A DNA stretch of 64,000 nt from Anseranas semipalmata (GCA_013399115.1 VXAA01003403.1:64138-128137), one strand, 5' to 3'; numbered from the stretch's first letter, positions 10,600 to 22,608 are shown. The notes: generated from the sequence alone by a model not told the origin. Translations and numbers: made by a program.

Positions 10600-12687
10600 T
10601 GTTTTTCTGCTGATGCTGTTGGCTAGCAGCTGGTGAGCGAGCGCAGGGTGGGATGCTGCAGAAGCAGGGCTGCGGGGCTGGTGGAGTGTCCCGCTAATGA
10701 AGCTGGAGCACTCCTGGTTGGGCTCCAGCTATAAACGCAAGTGGGTCAAAGCCCCATCTGTTTGATTTGTCCTGGGAGGCTTGCCATAAGTTACAACATC
10801 TGAAGGGTACCTGCGGATGTCTCCATCAGAGTTAGGCCTCCCAGACATCCTTTCCAGCCAGTGGAGAGAAATGGGCACTCTGATGGCACAATTTCTGGCC
10901 TATCTTAGGATGAGATGACTCACTCTCTAAAAGCATGTGGTTCTCTCCACTGCATAAACGGGAAGCGAGGGTGACTAGCTCAAGCAGTGACTAGTTACAT
11001 GTACTTTGGATTTGTCTACATTTAATCAGATGACAAAGTCTGTGGTGGTGTCTAAACAACCACTGCCTTTCTGCAGAGGCATATCTTGAAAGAACAGCTG
11101 GAGCAGAGCATTATCATTTGGGGGTGCACAACAGATAATCATTTCATGTTTGCATCCACAGAGTTACATCATTTTCACCAGAAATCAAGCATTTTATGTT
11201 TAATTTTATTCTTCATTCATATACATAATCCACTGGTAGACAAGCTCTTCTAATCCTCTTGTCAAGAGGGCTTTGTGGGGTTTATGTTCTCTAAGATGAC
11301 ATATCCTAGCAACACCAGAATTAAACTGGCTGCAGCGAAACGGGAAAGCTGCAGGAATGTCTGAGAAACACAGCTGCTCTCAGTGAAGTTTTAAAGCAGC
11401 TCAGTGGCCCTGGGATGCATCCCAGCAGCAGCATGAATCAAACATGTTATAGACCATTTCTCACAGTCACATTTTCCTATCCAAAAAAATGCCCTTTGAC
11501 GTTACACTGATTGGTAGAGGCAGCTCTCAAAGTCAGAGTGAGGGCATGTGAGGAGCTAACAGGGATAGGTGGCACTGTTTCTATTTCTCTGAAGGCAAAG
11601 AGATGCTTCACTCTCCCATCCTGATACCTGGGGGTCTCTTGGCATGTGAGCTCACAAGGGAAGTTTTCGTTTTACTAACAGCATTTTTATCCATTTTTGG
11701 TTTGTTTGTTTTTTATTGAAGCAGAATTATCCAAAAAGGGAAAACCAAGCTGAGCCCCTCTGCAAAAGCCGTACCTGATATGATGCAGCAGCAGGGGCAG
11801 CACTTTGATCTACAATATCCTTGGATTAGATTTTGCATATGTTCCTGTGTGATACTGCACAACATCAGTGAAGAATAATGTCCATAAGTTTCCTTATTTT
11901 TAAACAAACAAACAACAGAACAACAACAACAACAACAACAAAAAAAAACAGCAGAAAAAGGTTTTCCCACCAATGCTGAAGAATCCCAGCTGGACAGCAG
12001 CTCAGATGGATGGCCACCTTTTTCTGAGCCTCCTAGCACTATGCCCTGTTTTACCTTTATCTCATGAGCTTCTGGGAGGAAAAACTTCCATCCTACCACA
12101 AACGGTTTAAATCTCCTTTTCCACTCCAGCTCAAGCTCATTCATCTCACCCATTTTGCAAACAGACCACATACCTCAGCTACATCCTTTCCTGCCAGCCC
12201 ACTTTGAAGAAGAGCAGGCAGAACTGCACACTTCCAGGTGTGACTTTCAGGTCATTGCTCCTGCCCAGGCATCCCTTTAAGAATGTGTGCCCCAGTCATG
12301 GTCTCCTGGTGCCTCCCTTCTTTTGCGCATTACCAGCCCTCCTCAACCTCAGGGCTGATTGAAGTTCATCAGATCAGTATATCCATTCTTCAGCATATGA
12401 TTAAGTCCCAATTTTCAGAATACTAAGGATCTATAAATACTCTAATACAGTCAATTTTCTTGATGCATACGATATCTGCAGTATTAAAAGACCACACTTC
12501 CACCACATATACAGCACTTATACTGGTCAACAGTATATAAAAATAATTGATGTAATCACTCTGTTAATTACATGCTCCTTATCAGAACTAAATTTAAATT
12601 TCTCCAGCTCTCTAGTTGATCACTATCATCACACTATCTGGCATTTTGCCACTACTGAGATGTTTTGATTCTTTTTTATTTTAAAAG
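10600..12687. other. No gene recognised
   Basis: A mildly GC-rich start (10620-10760) contains a TATA-like word (ctataaac, near 10730), and an AP-1-type TGACTCA lies near 10917. Neither comes with a readable frame or splice site. The rest is ordinary spacer. Confidence 0.5.
11902..11950 (+). repeat. (AAAC)n/(CAA)n compound microsatellite
   Basis: AAAC units followed by about seven CAA units and a short A run. The polyglutamine or polycysteine strings it creates in overlapping frames are not real proteins. Confidence 0.9.
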
Positions 12688-12814
12688 GGCTTTGAGCAAA
12701 CTGGTCTAGGGAAAGATATCCCTGTCCATGGCAGGGGGTTGGACTAGATGATCTTTAAGGATCCTTTCCAACCCAAACCATTCTATGATTCTATGATTCT
12801 ATGATTCTATGATT
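12688..12814 (+). mobile_element. CR1 LINE, 3' UTR end with 8-bp tail repeats
   Basis: A textbook CR1 3' end: the 'tttgagcaa-ctggtctag' block, 'ccctgtccatggcaggggg', 'ttggactagatgatcttt' and 'ccaacccaaaccattc', followed by about four near-perfect 8-bp units (ATTCTATG) ending at 12814. It is less diverged than the 2266 copy. 5' truncated at about 12688. Confidence 0.93.
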
Positions 12815-14212
12815 TTAAAAGCTGTTATACAATACTACTTGAAAATGCAAGTCGATTAAGCCCTAAAGGCTCAGCAACCAGAAGGCAAACTGAAAGAACC
12901 TTCAATTTATTTAAAAACAAAAATAAAAAGCAAACAAACAAAGGAAAACTTTCCATGGTTTTCAAGACGGCTTCCTACTACCCAAGGATCTGATCTATGT
13001 GGTTTGAAATCCTGAGCCTGACAATGTTGCTAAATTCAAAATGCTTCTCAGGAGTAGAAAACTTCTCATGTACTCCTTCATTTAGACCCTGCCTGCTCCA
13101 TGCTGGGCAATGTATTTTTTTCAGAAGTGTCACAACTCCCTGTGAAAGCATCATGCTTTTCTCTTTTTGCTCTTGCTTGCACTGCTTCTAACCCTCTCCC
13201 ATTTGTTCTTGCTTTTGCTTTTTGTTTCAACTGTTGTTTGCTTGTACTCCTCCCCTGTCCCTAGGATGTAGCTGCAAAGAAACGTCTGGTTGCAGAATTA
13301 TGCCAAGGCAGCCCAAAAGGGGAAGGGACACTGCCAACCCAGAGATCCCCAGGGAGATGTTGTGGGACCATGGGCAATCCCCAGCACCTTTACAAGCTTC
13401 TTCTTCCCCTCTGCTACTGCAGCTGCTGCCTCCTCTTCAGCTATTTGCACTGTCACCTGCTCCACTGGCCCTTAGGGACAAGGTGGACAACCCCTCCTGG
13501 CCCCATCAGGGTGCTGGAGGGGGTGCAGTGCTGGGGAGAACAGCATTGACATCCTCCAGGAAAGCAGTGCTGGGGCAGGTGTCCCTCTGGTGCTGCCATT
13601 TCTGCAGCCACGCCAGTTATCGTGAACATCCCGTCTCCTGCCGAGTCTTGGTTGCCTTCCTGCTTCCCATCCCTCCTCCTTCTTGCTGCCAACCTTTCAT
13701 TTCCTACCCTTGTTAAAAAGCAAAGGTTTAGATGGACAGAAGGAAAGATGCAGGAAAATAATGCAACAAACCTCCTGTAAATATTTGCCTTAGTGAAGGG
13801 AGTGGCTTTGGCCATATTAAGGTCCTTTTCTGTAACCAGTCAAACTGCACTGGCAAAAAAATGTTCAGGGAGGTGGGAAGAGGTGTGACAAGCTCTCTTG
13901 CACTCAGTGCTCTGAGAATTATAATTTGATAGACACTGAGAAAATAATTGCTATGGCACTGCACTGGCTTTGGAAAGCCTTTGTTGCAAGTTTTACAGCG
14001 ATGTTCCTGCCAGCGTAGGCTTATCACCAAAATGCTGCTTTCCTCTGATTTTCTGTTTTTCAAAGGATGGAGAGAATGTCCTGCTGTGACTGTGAGCGTG
14101 CATGAAAAACCTGAGATTACTTCCTGAAATGAGATTTGAGGACAAAGCCAGACCTGACTACTCATTACAGGGAAGCTGGCTTCTTAGCACAAGGTGTCCA
14201 CAACCAAACACT
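12815..14212. other. No gene recognised
   Basis: Non-coding by inspection. A 164-codon plus-strand frame (13222-13716) overlaps a 120-codon minus-strand frame and is rich in Pro/Leu/Ser from CT-rich sequence, with no family resemblance. The last five bases (14208-14212, ACACT) form the left half of a possible target-site duplication for the LTR. Confidence 0.5.
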
Positions 14213-14397
14213 TGTGGTGGTTTTACCCTGCTGGGCAGCTGAACTCCACCACAACCACTCTCTCACTCCCCCTCCTCAAAAGAAAAAGGGAGAGAAAATA
14301 TGATGGAAAGGGCTCAGGGGTTAGGATAAGGAAAGGGAGATTGCTCACCAATTATCATCGTGGGCAAAACAGACTCAGCACAGGGAGATTAATATAA

Positions 14398-14403
14398 TTT
14401 ATT
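14398..14403 (-). promoter_or_regulatory. Polyadenylation signal of the LTR
   Basis: AATAAA on the minus strand, about 185 bases before the LTR 3' end, followed by the conserved 'gttttgcccacgatgataat' region. In intact relatives this would terminate proviral transcripts; here it could terminate any minus-strand transcript crossing the element. Confidence 0.55.
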
Positions 14404-14577
14404 GCCTATCACTAGCAGACTAGAACAGTGAGAAACTACAAGCAAACTACAAACACCTTCCCCCATCCACCCTCTTCTACCTCCTCCCCCCAAGCAGCGC
14501 AGGGGAACGGGGAATGGGGGCTGCGGTCAGTCCCTAACGCTGCGTCTCCGCCGCTCCTTCACGGTCACTCTCTGCCC

Positions 14578-14975
14578 CTGCTCCATGTGGGGTCCCTCCC
14601 ACGGGATGCCGTCCTTCCCGAGCTGATCCTGCGTGGGCTTCCCACAGGCTGCAGCTCTTCCAGAACTGCTCCCATATGGGTCCGTACCACGGGGCCCATC
14701 CCTCAGGACCAAACTGCTCCAACATGGCTCCCCCACGGGCGGCAGCTCCCGCCAGGCCTCCTGCTCCTGCGTGGGCTCCTCTCCACGGGCTGCAGCTCCG
14801 GCCCGGGGCCTGCTCCTGCGGGGGCTCCCATGGGCCGCAGCCTCCTTCAGGCCACATCCACCTGCTCCATGGGGGCTCCTCCATGGCTGCAGCGTGGAGA
14901 TCTGCTCCGTGTGGTGCCCATGGGCTGCAGGGGGACGGCCTGCTCCACCATGGGCCTCTCCACGGGCCGCAGGGG
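14578..14975 (-). repeat. Nine degenerate ~45-bp tandem units inside the LTR
   Basis: The plus-strand word CTGCTCC (once CTGATCC) recurs at 14578, 14623, 14666, 14714, 14761, 14810, 14862, 14902 and 14940, spaced 45, 43, 48, 47, 49, 52, 40 and 38 bases. Most units continue with a 'gtgggctcc' and a 'cacgggctgcag' block. This is an internal minisatellite of the LTR. Confidence 0.85.
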
Positions 14976-16846
14976 AACTTGTGCTGCGGCGCCTGGAGCC
15001 CCTCCTGCCCTCCTTCTGCACTGCCCTGGGTGCCTGCAGGGCTGCTTCTCACTCCTCTCTCCCAGCTGCTGTGGCGCAGCAGTTTGTTCCCTTCCTTAGC
15101 TCCGCTCTCCCAGAGGCACAACCAGTGTCGCTCACTGGCGCGGCTCTGGCCAGCAGCGGGTCTCTTTTGGAGCCGGCTGGAGCTGGCTCTGACCTGACAT
15201 GGGGCAGCTGCTGGGCTCTGCTCACAGAGGCCACCCCTGGTAGCCCCTGCTACCAAACCCTTGCCATGTAAACCCAACACAACATTTTATAAAGCCAAGG
15301 CGAAGGTAGTATTATGGTGACACTGTTTAAAAGCACATCCATCCCCACCACTCCATTCAAAGTTTAGTTCAAATAAATTTGAACAGCAGTCAGGAGTAAG
15401 GGAGGTTGAGAATGCACATTCATCTGTTATTTGAATGAGTCCACTGCTATTTCCATTTCAGTGCTTGAAAAACATCTGAATTACTCTCTGGTATATTCAG
15501 TGTGGTACCCTGGAGATATAAAATGACATTTGATAAATGCTTCCATGCTCATTGCCCATAATGGCAATGGAAGACATTTGACCATCTGAGATGAACTGCT
15601 GTCCTCTTCAAAAGAGGGAGATTAGAAAGTGACTGGTCATTCTCATGGGTCTTACAGCCAGCTGGTAGGAAGAGCAAGAGATAATTTTGATGATGATTCT
15701 TCCCAATACAAGAAGAGCTCCATCAGAGAAATCTTGGGAGAGGTGTCTGCTTTGTAGCCTGGAAATTTGATACTCTTCAGACAGGGTTGATAAATCTCTT
15801 CCAAATGGGAAGACTTCTTTTGGATGGTTACAAATTTCTTGCAATGAATTGACTTGAATGGTGAATGTTTATTGCTGTCACTAAGTCTGACAGACCAGAT
15901 TGGTGCCTGGTCTTGGTAGCTGATAAAAAGACTTTTGTGGGGACTGAGGATAAACTGGACTGTGGCCCATGGCACTGCTCCTGTGCCTTCAGCTCAGCCC
16001 CTCAGCTATGCTTGGGGGTGCCAGCCCTGAGCAGTCCTACCTGTTTCATCCAGATATGGCAGATCTTGTGCATTTGGGTAAGACTCTAGCTCATCTGTAT
16101 TGTGCTAGTTTTTCTTTCCAATGTCCTTTCCTGAAAGGCAGGTTGTCTTTTGGCTGCTGATGGCCACACCAGGAGTAGCCTCAGTTCAGTGGTAGGAAGT
16201 CTTCTGCCTGGGTATTGAGCAGAGTACTTTGAAATCTCTGGAATTTAGGTACCAGTCAGCTACAGAGTTATTTTCTAACTAAAATGTTTAAAAGGAGCTA
16301 AAACATCATCTCTCTCTGCACTGCAGATCTATTTAATATTCCTCCCCTGTCTGCAAGCAGAACTTCTACTGACATTAACTGGGACTTTACATGCGAAATA
16401 CAGTAAACAGCAGAGTCCTCAATGCACGCAAAAGAGGGATGCAAAGAAATATCAAACACAAGAGGAAGACCTTGCATGGTAGGCACCCAAGATCAGGGAT
16501 CACCACTGAAAATGTTTGGTGTAATCTTTCTGTGCTTTGCTTTCTTCCTGTGACTAGGGATTACAGCATTGTATGGATAAATTCGTTTAAATTCATTTGA
16601 ATGTCTGGTCCATTCAGATATGATAGAGCACGATATAATAGCTTGTGATACATAAGCTTATCTTAATAGAAGGTCCCAACAGATGGCAGTTTTGAATGCA
16701 CGCCTGGCTCTCAAAAGAGCATCCCACGTGATTTTGCTTGCATTGACTCACGGTCTAGTCAAGTATGCACATATATGGGGAAAGATGTCAGGTCATGATA
16801 GCATGCATCACGCACCCTAGTGCACAACTGGGATGACTGCTGTGTG

Positions 16847-16855
16847 TATAAATAG
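16847..16855 (+). promoter_or_regulatory. TATA-box match, isolated
   Basis: TATAAATAG is a full consensus TATA word. The sequence 25-35 bases downstream could hold a start site, but the frame at 16947 shows no signal peptide or domain and no upstream GC box is visible. It is probably a chance match. Confidence 0.2.
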
Positions 16856-17902
16856 CAGGAAAACATGAATCCACTTGTGAACAAATGAATCAGGAGCTCT
16901 GTGCAAGAGTGGAGGGAAGCAGCCGTGCTGGCATGCAACGTGAGGATTGCCTCAGGGATCCCTGAGCTGCACAGGAGAAGGGCTTCTGAGGCACCAATGG
17001 GTTCAGGGAGGCAGTTCTGAAATCACTGGCTGGGGAAAGCTACACCAGAAGCTGATAAGTGACAGCCTGGTAGGTGCATTAGAGGTGGAGCACCAAAAGC
17101 CCTCCTTTAAAAGTCAGTCCTGGTATCCTCTCTAGTCCTGAACTGGAATGAACAAAGCTGTTACTCCTGAGCCCTCAGAAGTGTGTGTGCTGGGCAGTGG
17201 CAGGAGGCACGATGCTTCTTTTGTAGTGGATTGCCACAGGGCCATTTTCTCTCTCTGCGCATCACCTTCTCTCAGAATTCACGCTTGAAATCCAGCAGCC
17301 CAACTGCATGGCAAACCATGGTGTGGGCATGCATCTGCTGTCCCTGTCACCCAGTCTCTCCCACATGGTTGTTTCCACTGGGCATGCACACAGGGGATGA
17401 AAAGCTCCAACAGGGCTCTTGGGCTGAACCATGGTGGGTCTGAAGGCTACACAACGGAAAACAACCACCCCGTGCTTCAGGTGCAGCCTGGGTATTCCAG
17501 CACTATTTTTTGAAATGTCACGTCCTTCCTGGAGTTGGAAGGAGTCATGGTAATGCAGCTACGACCATTTGCAATGCATACTTCTCTCTGGTTGATTAAA
17601 TAGGTCATTTTGTCCTTGTCCCTTTTGGTGGAGGACCTGTGCTGCTGGGGGATGACACCTGCAGAGCTGATCCTTTCTGACAAATGAGCAGTACCATAGT
17701 CACGGCAGCCTGTCTCCGAGAAGAGAAAATTGCCTGGAAGCCTTCCAGTCTCTCCTCCATCCCAGCAGCCAGCACAGGCCTAATCTGATTGGGGAAGCAG
17801 GTTTTGCAACTATGGGGCAGTAAGGACATGCTTGGAGTTCTGGTGTTTTTGTCCAGGAAACCCCATGATTACTAACAAGTCCATCCTGCTTTATTTGTGG
17901 AG

Positions 17903-17927
17903 AAAAAAAAAAAAAGAGAGAGAAAAC
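17903..17927 (+). repeat. Poly(A)/(GA) tract
   Basis: Thirteen A followed by GA units and A. Confidence 0.85.
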
Positions 17928-20900
17928 CAACATATTTTTTCTCTGTTGGTTTCATAAGATTGTTCCCATACCCTCAGGGGTGAAAGAAGCACCTTTTTTC
18001 TGCGACGAGAAGGCAGGTAGGAATGTTCTTCAGAGGGATGAACAGACTCAAGATTTCCCTAACCAGACCAGTCTGGTTCATCCCGGGCTAGATAGATGCT
18101 TTGAAATGGGTTGGAAAGCTATGGAAAACTCCCATTTTCTACAGGGAAAACACCCATCGGCTTCAGACAGAGTTTTGCTTAAATGTAGCCACCAGGATGT
18201 AGTCCAAAGCAAATGAAAGTTGTATGCAAAAGAATTGCATAGCAGCTGTGGCACCCAGAAAGGTTTTCTCCTACCCTGCTACAGATGCAGCAGCTGCCCA
18301 GACCCATGGTTTGCCTGCCTATGTGACAGATCATGCTGAAGGATCTGCTGCAATCCTGCTTCTGATGGGAATGTAACAAAACTGGAAGAGCCAGATCAAA
18401 ATCAGCCGGTGCCCCTGGGAGCGTACAGCAGGGGAGAAGTGGCTTGGGAAGGAGCATGCAGCTGAGATAGGAGCAGGGCAGGGGAACGGGGAAGTGCCCT
18501 GATTTCACTGCATGCCCCAAGGGCAATCCTGGCCTCTGTGCTGCTGAGACGTCAGCTCTGAGCTGCACCAGCCTGGGACGGCTGTGTGAGGGTGTTTGTT
18601 GTGGCGAGGGACTGATGGGGTGCTCCAGCCCCTGGCGTTACCCCACTGAACCCAGTGCCCTGCCTGTATGGGATGGAGCACAGCCATAGAGATGAGTCTC
18701 TACGGTCACATCTCCTACCCTTTGCCATGGGATATCCACGGTGTCCAACTGAATACAGGTCCTGCACCATTGCCTCGGTGAAGACACCAGCTCTTCCCAT
18801 CTATTCCCAGCTGTAAATTCACCTTTTCTACCCGATCCATGGGCAGCCAGTGCTCAGCAGAGGGGAAGACAACATGCTTAAATAGCTCTAAGTATCTTTT
18901 AGTGGTGATATATTTTTGTCCCTGTTGAATGAAAGACCCTGTCATTAGCTTTCTGCCATCCTCCTGAACTGGCCATGGTGGGGACAAGAGCTGCCCCAGC
19001 CTCCTTATCTTCTCCTGCCATGGGCTGGGCACGAGCAGGGGGAGCAGAAAGCCCACAGGAGCCCAAAGCAATCTTCCTCCCTGTCCCTTCATAGGTGCTC
19101 CTCACTGCTCCCCTTCCCCTTCACCACCTGGTTTGGGAAGAAGGAAACGAGCTGGAAACCCCTGTTAGATGCTTCCTCCAACTTGGAAGGGGGAGCAGCC
19201 AGCTGTGAGGTTGCGGTTGTCCTCTCCTCCCTCGTCCAGCCCTGGGAGGGTGCAGAGCTGAGGGGATGAGCCAGGTGAAGGTGGCTCAGCAGGAGATAGG
19301 CTTCACATGGGGACAAAAACCTCGTGCAGATCTGCTGGCAGTGTGGGAGCTGGGGCAGAGGAGGTGGGCGCATGGCACAGGGTGATGGGGAGGGTGGGCT
19401 GGAAAGGGTCTGGAGAACAGAGCTGATACTGGTACAAGTGTGTTACGTGACTGGGAAAACAAGCTCTGACTGGGCTTTGTGTCAATTCCTTACTGGGCTC
19501 TTAAAATTAATTACCAGGTGGAAAAGTGAGCCAATGAGAGGACAACAACAGGGCAAACCCTTCGTACACCTACACACGTGCATTGCCAGGCCCCTTTAAG
19601 AAAAGCCTGTCAGTACCTTGGTCTTCAGAGAGCACCAAACCCCTCTCACCTCTTATTTCTCATTTACAAGTGACTCTCAATAGATGTGGTGGGCTTAACA
19701 TGCAAAGGCAAGAGCTTTTCCTGCAATTTCATCCAAGACATTGCTCAAGATAGGCAATATAAATGTAAGGTGGAGAGGGATAATCTGGGAAGGGAGTGAC
19801 AAAAGACGCCCTCAAAAAGATAAAAACCAGGCTGTCAGCAAGTGCACAAAACATAACCGGCTCTCACTAGACATTGGTAACTGCAGAAGGGACAAAACCC
19901 AGCAAGATAAACTGAAAATGGCAAAGGATGGTGGGGTGGGGTAGGTGGCACTGGAAGCTTTCAGTGACTATTTAGACCTTTCTGATGGGCAGCAGGTATG
20001 AGGAGGTTATTTCAGGATGTATTTCATGTACTTGCCATGATCAGCACTGGCCCCATATGCAAGTGGGGAAACCTTGAAGCTCTGGCTAACCTGCTTGACA
20101 GAGCTTAAAAGGACATTGAAAGCTAGAGAGAGAGAGAAAACTGGGACGAGGCAGATGGCATCATATAAAATAAGATGATCTGTGTCTTAGAAGTGCCTTT
20201 TTTTCTCCCTTGCTTATAGAGGTGCCAATTCAGGTATAGACATCTCTCTATGAAGATCTCAAATGAGGCATCAAGGATCTGTCCCAAGTCTTTCCCACGC
20301 TCCCTGTCACAGAGGTAGACATGGCCCTGGTCGTGCACCAAAGACCCACCAAAAGCTTCTGCCTTGCCTTCAGCAGAGACAGAGGCTTCAGGCTGCTGCT
20401 CTGTCCCTGCCATCACTGGACAGATGGTTTGGCTGCTTGTATGTTCACCCCCAATCCCCTTTCAGGCGAAGTGTGTCAGGCTTCAATAGGAAAGGCCTAT
20501 TTACTGTATTTTTTTAAGTAAATGCAGCTTGTTTTGGCTGAATTGTGTTAGGGAAAAATGTCATGGGCGGTTCATCCATGTGTAGCATGCACCAGGCAGG
20601 GAAAGTAGGGGGCAAGTGCCATGAAGAGGGTGGTCACCAGGGGTCCAGTTCAGTAAGGGCCAGTAAAACCACTTGGCCAGGTTTTAAGGAAAGTGGCATC
20701 TCTCCTGTGCTTAGTGTGGAAGGCTGCCCTGCAATCTGCCACCAGTGGCACTAGGAAGACTTCAGCCCCAGCTGCTTGCAAGGCCTGGGGGGCTTCCTGC
20801 CCCAGAACCATGGGGGGCTGCACTCCAGCACGTGTTCAGCATGGCCAAAATGCACTGCTGCGGCTCATGCACAGATATACAACTTCAGTCAGCCAGGGCA

Positions 20901-21107
20901 GTTTTGAAATTGCAGACATCCCTCCCCAGGAGAAGTGGGGACTGGCCAGTTGTTTCCAGCATTGCTGCTCTGGATTTGGGTGTCAAATTCTGCCAAAGGC
21001 CAGCTTCAGATATCTGTGTCTCCTCTGGATCTGTCACTTGGTAGACAAAGAACAATGCAGTAAGAGGGAGCCCAGCCTTTGGGTGCTGCTCTTATTCTCC
21101 AGCACTG

Positions 21108-21190
21108 GCCCAGTTTTCACTTTTCATGTGTTTGCCAAGCAAATGAAAATAAGTTTCTACAGTAGCTTGCAAAGTCTAGGGACTTTCAAC
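21108..21190 (+). repeat. Unknown dispersed repeat, copy A
   Basis: About 75 bases here align with 21800-21882 at roughly three of four positions, including 'gtgtttg-caagca-atga-aata-gtt' and 'tag-ctgcaaa-t-taggra'. The family is not one I recognise. See the paired entry. Confidence 0.6.
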
Positions 21191-21215
21191 AAGCAAATCT
21201 TAATTTGTACTGAGC

Positions 21216-21236
21216 TAAGATTAGATAAGATTAGAT
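21216..21236 (+). repeat. Perfect 10-bp tandem duplication
   Basis: TAAGATTAGA is repeated twice head to tail (21216-21225, 21226-21235) plus one base. Confidence 0.85.
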
Positions 21237-21318
21237 CTGTGCTGCTTTGTTGTTTATCAAATGTAAATAACGCCTCAAATTCTTGAGGTTTCTTAGCCTG
21301 TATGCAGCTAACGTTAGG

Positions 21319-21334
21319 AAAAAAAAAAAAAAAA
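21319..21334 (+). repeat. Poly(A) tract, 16 bases
   Basis: Uninterrupted A run, followed by a purine-rich stretch. Confidence 0.9.
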
Positions 21335-21799
21335 GAGGGAAAATAAGGATGGGTGAAATTCAGGAACATTTTGTTATAAAATAAGCCAGTCCCTAAGTAA
21401 AGCAGTCAAAAGCACGTGGGTTTAAAAGAAGGGGTTGGACAATAATTAGCTTTATCACTTACGTTCTGGCATTTCTTTGTACCAATTTGACTGTATCTCA
21501 TGTATCCCAGTGTGGGATGTGTTGTCGGTGGCCTCTAAACATGCATGCTTCAACAGAGCTGTTGTGGATGAAGCAATCATGGTCAGCAGTGCAGACCATC
21601 AGGAAGGTGGCTTTCAGGGGATGACCTGGGATGTGCTCTGGTGTAACCAGTTGACTCCTCTGCTAAAATCCAATTTAGTTTACATCTACAGTAATGGAAA
21701 TCCATGGAGTCCACTTAGTGGAAGCGAGGGGAGAACTGAGCCCCTTAGGTATCCTACATCCAGATAGTCCTTTCATCTGGTAGAGGCATAATAATATCA

Positions 21800-21882
21800 T
21801 GGCACAGTCTTACTTTTTAAGTGTTTGTCAAGCAGATGAGAATACGTTCCCATAGCAGCCTGCAAAATTTAGGAATGCACTC
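21800..21882 (+). repeat. Unknown dispersed repeat, copy B
   Basis: Second copy of the 21108-21190 element, same strand, about 690 bases downstream. Flanking sequences on either side do not align, so this is a short repeat or an old local duplication whose edges have decayed. Confidence 0.6.
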
Positions 21883-22298
21883 TTATATTTTCCAGTTTAT
21901 TCCTGATCCAGGTTCAGCTGCAACTGAAGATGTTTTGACTTGGACATATAAAGATTTAATAAGCAGATTAATACATCTCAGCTTGTTGAATTAACTTGTG
22001 GTTGGCTTTAGAGAGGCAGGGCAAAGGGCAAGGAAAAGGCAAAATTACCTGCTATACCACATCATTTTTCACTCAACCACAGCTTTAAACCAATATCTAG
22101 ATACATTTTTTTAGTCATGGTTTCAGTTCTGGTTCAAAAAAGACTTTGAAAGAACGAATCAGGTTCACATGCAGCTTGAGAAAAGTTCAGGCTATTTTTT
22201 GATCAATTAACAGTTCAAGTTTCTCAGTTCCAAGAATTTATTACTATGGAAAATATATAAGCTAAAATAATTTATTTTTATGTATGCCAAGCACACAG

Positions 22299-22307
22299 TA
22301 TAAGTAG
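22299..22307 (+). promoter_or_regulatory. TATA-like box upstream of a signal-peptide-like frame
   Basis: TATAAGTAG lies about 30 bases upstream of a plausible start site near 22328 and 78-90 bases upstream of candidate ATGs at 22377 and 22389. It is a near-consensus word in AT-rich DNA, so alone it is weak. It is listed because of what follows it. Confidence 0.25.
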
Positions 22308-22376
22308 GATCCTCTTTTTGGTAGAGCCAGCACATTACAAGGAACCACATTTCATTTCTCAGCTAATGCATTGCCT

Positions 22377-22565
22377 ATGAGGGACATCATGCTGCTGGCA
22401 GTGTTCTTGGTGCTTGGAGCTGGAAACGTCCTGAAGCCTGGTGAGAAATCTCCTGCTTGGGGATACTCTGGCCTCCGTGCATTGCTGCTAACCCCATCCA
22501 GCCCTGCTGGGCTTGCCACATGCATGAGGACCTGGGGAGAAGGTAGAGCCGGCGGCTGGCGGTAG
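22377..22565 (+). other. Candidate signal-peptide exon or micro-gene (unproven)
   Basis: From ATG 22377 (or in-frame ATG 22389, which has A at -3) the frame begins MRDIMLLAVFLVLGAGNV, a good secretory signal peptide: short start, hydrophobic LLAVFLVL core, small residues before a likely cleavage site. A splice donor (CCTG|GTGAGA) at 22441 cuts the frame in phase 1, the usual phase after signal-peptide exons of secreted and immunoglobulin-type proteins. If not spliced, the frame continues to TAG at 22563-22565, and AATAAA follows at 22609-22614 with a T-rich stretch behind it. An upstream ATG at 22366 opens a four-codon frame whose TGA overlaps ATG 22377. I recognise no family; chance is quite possible. 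Confidence 0.22.
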
Positions 22566-22608
22566 CTCCACGTGTAATTGTAAACCTCCTAGAGTTCAGA
22601 AATGTTTC

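Larger units (their letters stand above)
14213..15281 (-). mobile_element. Solo LTR of an avian endogenous retrovirus (ERVL-like)
   Basis: On the minus strand the element starts TGTGTTGGGTTTACATGG at 15281 and ends with ...CCACCACA at 14213, so it has the TG...CA termini of an LTR. Both ends and the body match an LTR family I know to be widespread in bird genomes. A polyadenylation signal AATAAA (minus strand) sits at 14398-14403. Flanking bases ACACT (left) and ACATT (right, 15282-15286) agree at 4 of 5 positions, fitting a 5-bp target-site duplication as in ERVL-type elements. No internal viral region or second LTR is present, so this is a solo LTR left by recombination. The core carries nine degenerate ~45-bp repeats. 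Long open frames across it on both strands are by-products of its GC-rich repeats. Confidence 0.88.
15287..21107. other. No gene recognised; long unique spacer
   Basis: Nearly 6 kb without recognisable coding exons or transposons. Points noticed: a good TATA box (TATAAATAG, 16847-16855) without a convincing frame below it, a mildly GC-rich part at 18.2-19.4 kb, and small purine-rich stretches. Open frames are 129 codons or fewer and overlap each other in several frames, except one 197-codon frame at 20693-21286 that shows no family features. Confidence 0.5.

Noticed and set aside
10725..10740. TATA-like ctataaac in a GC-raised patch
   Set aside because: No frame, no donor and no further promoter elements nearby.
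14428..15280. Long overlapping open frames on both strands (up to 248 codons)
   Set aside because: They lie inside the solo LTR and are produced by its GC-rich tandem units, which lack stops in several frames. They have no viral protein similarity.
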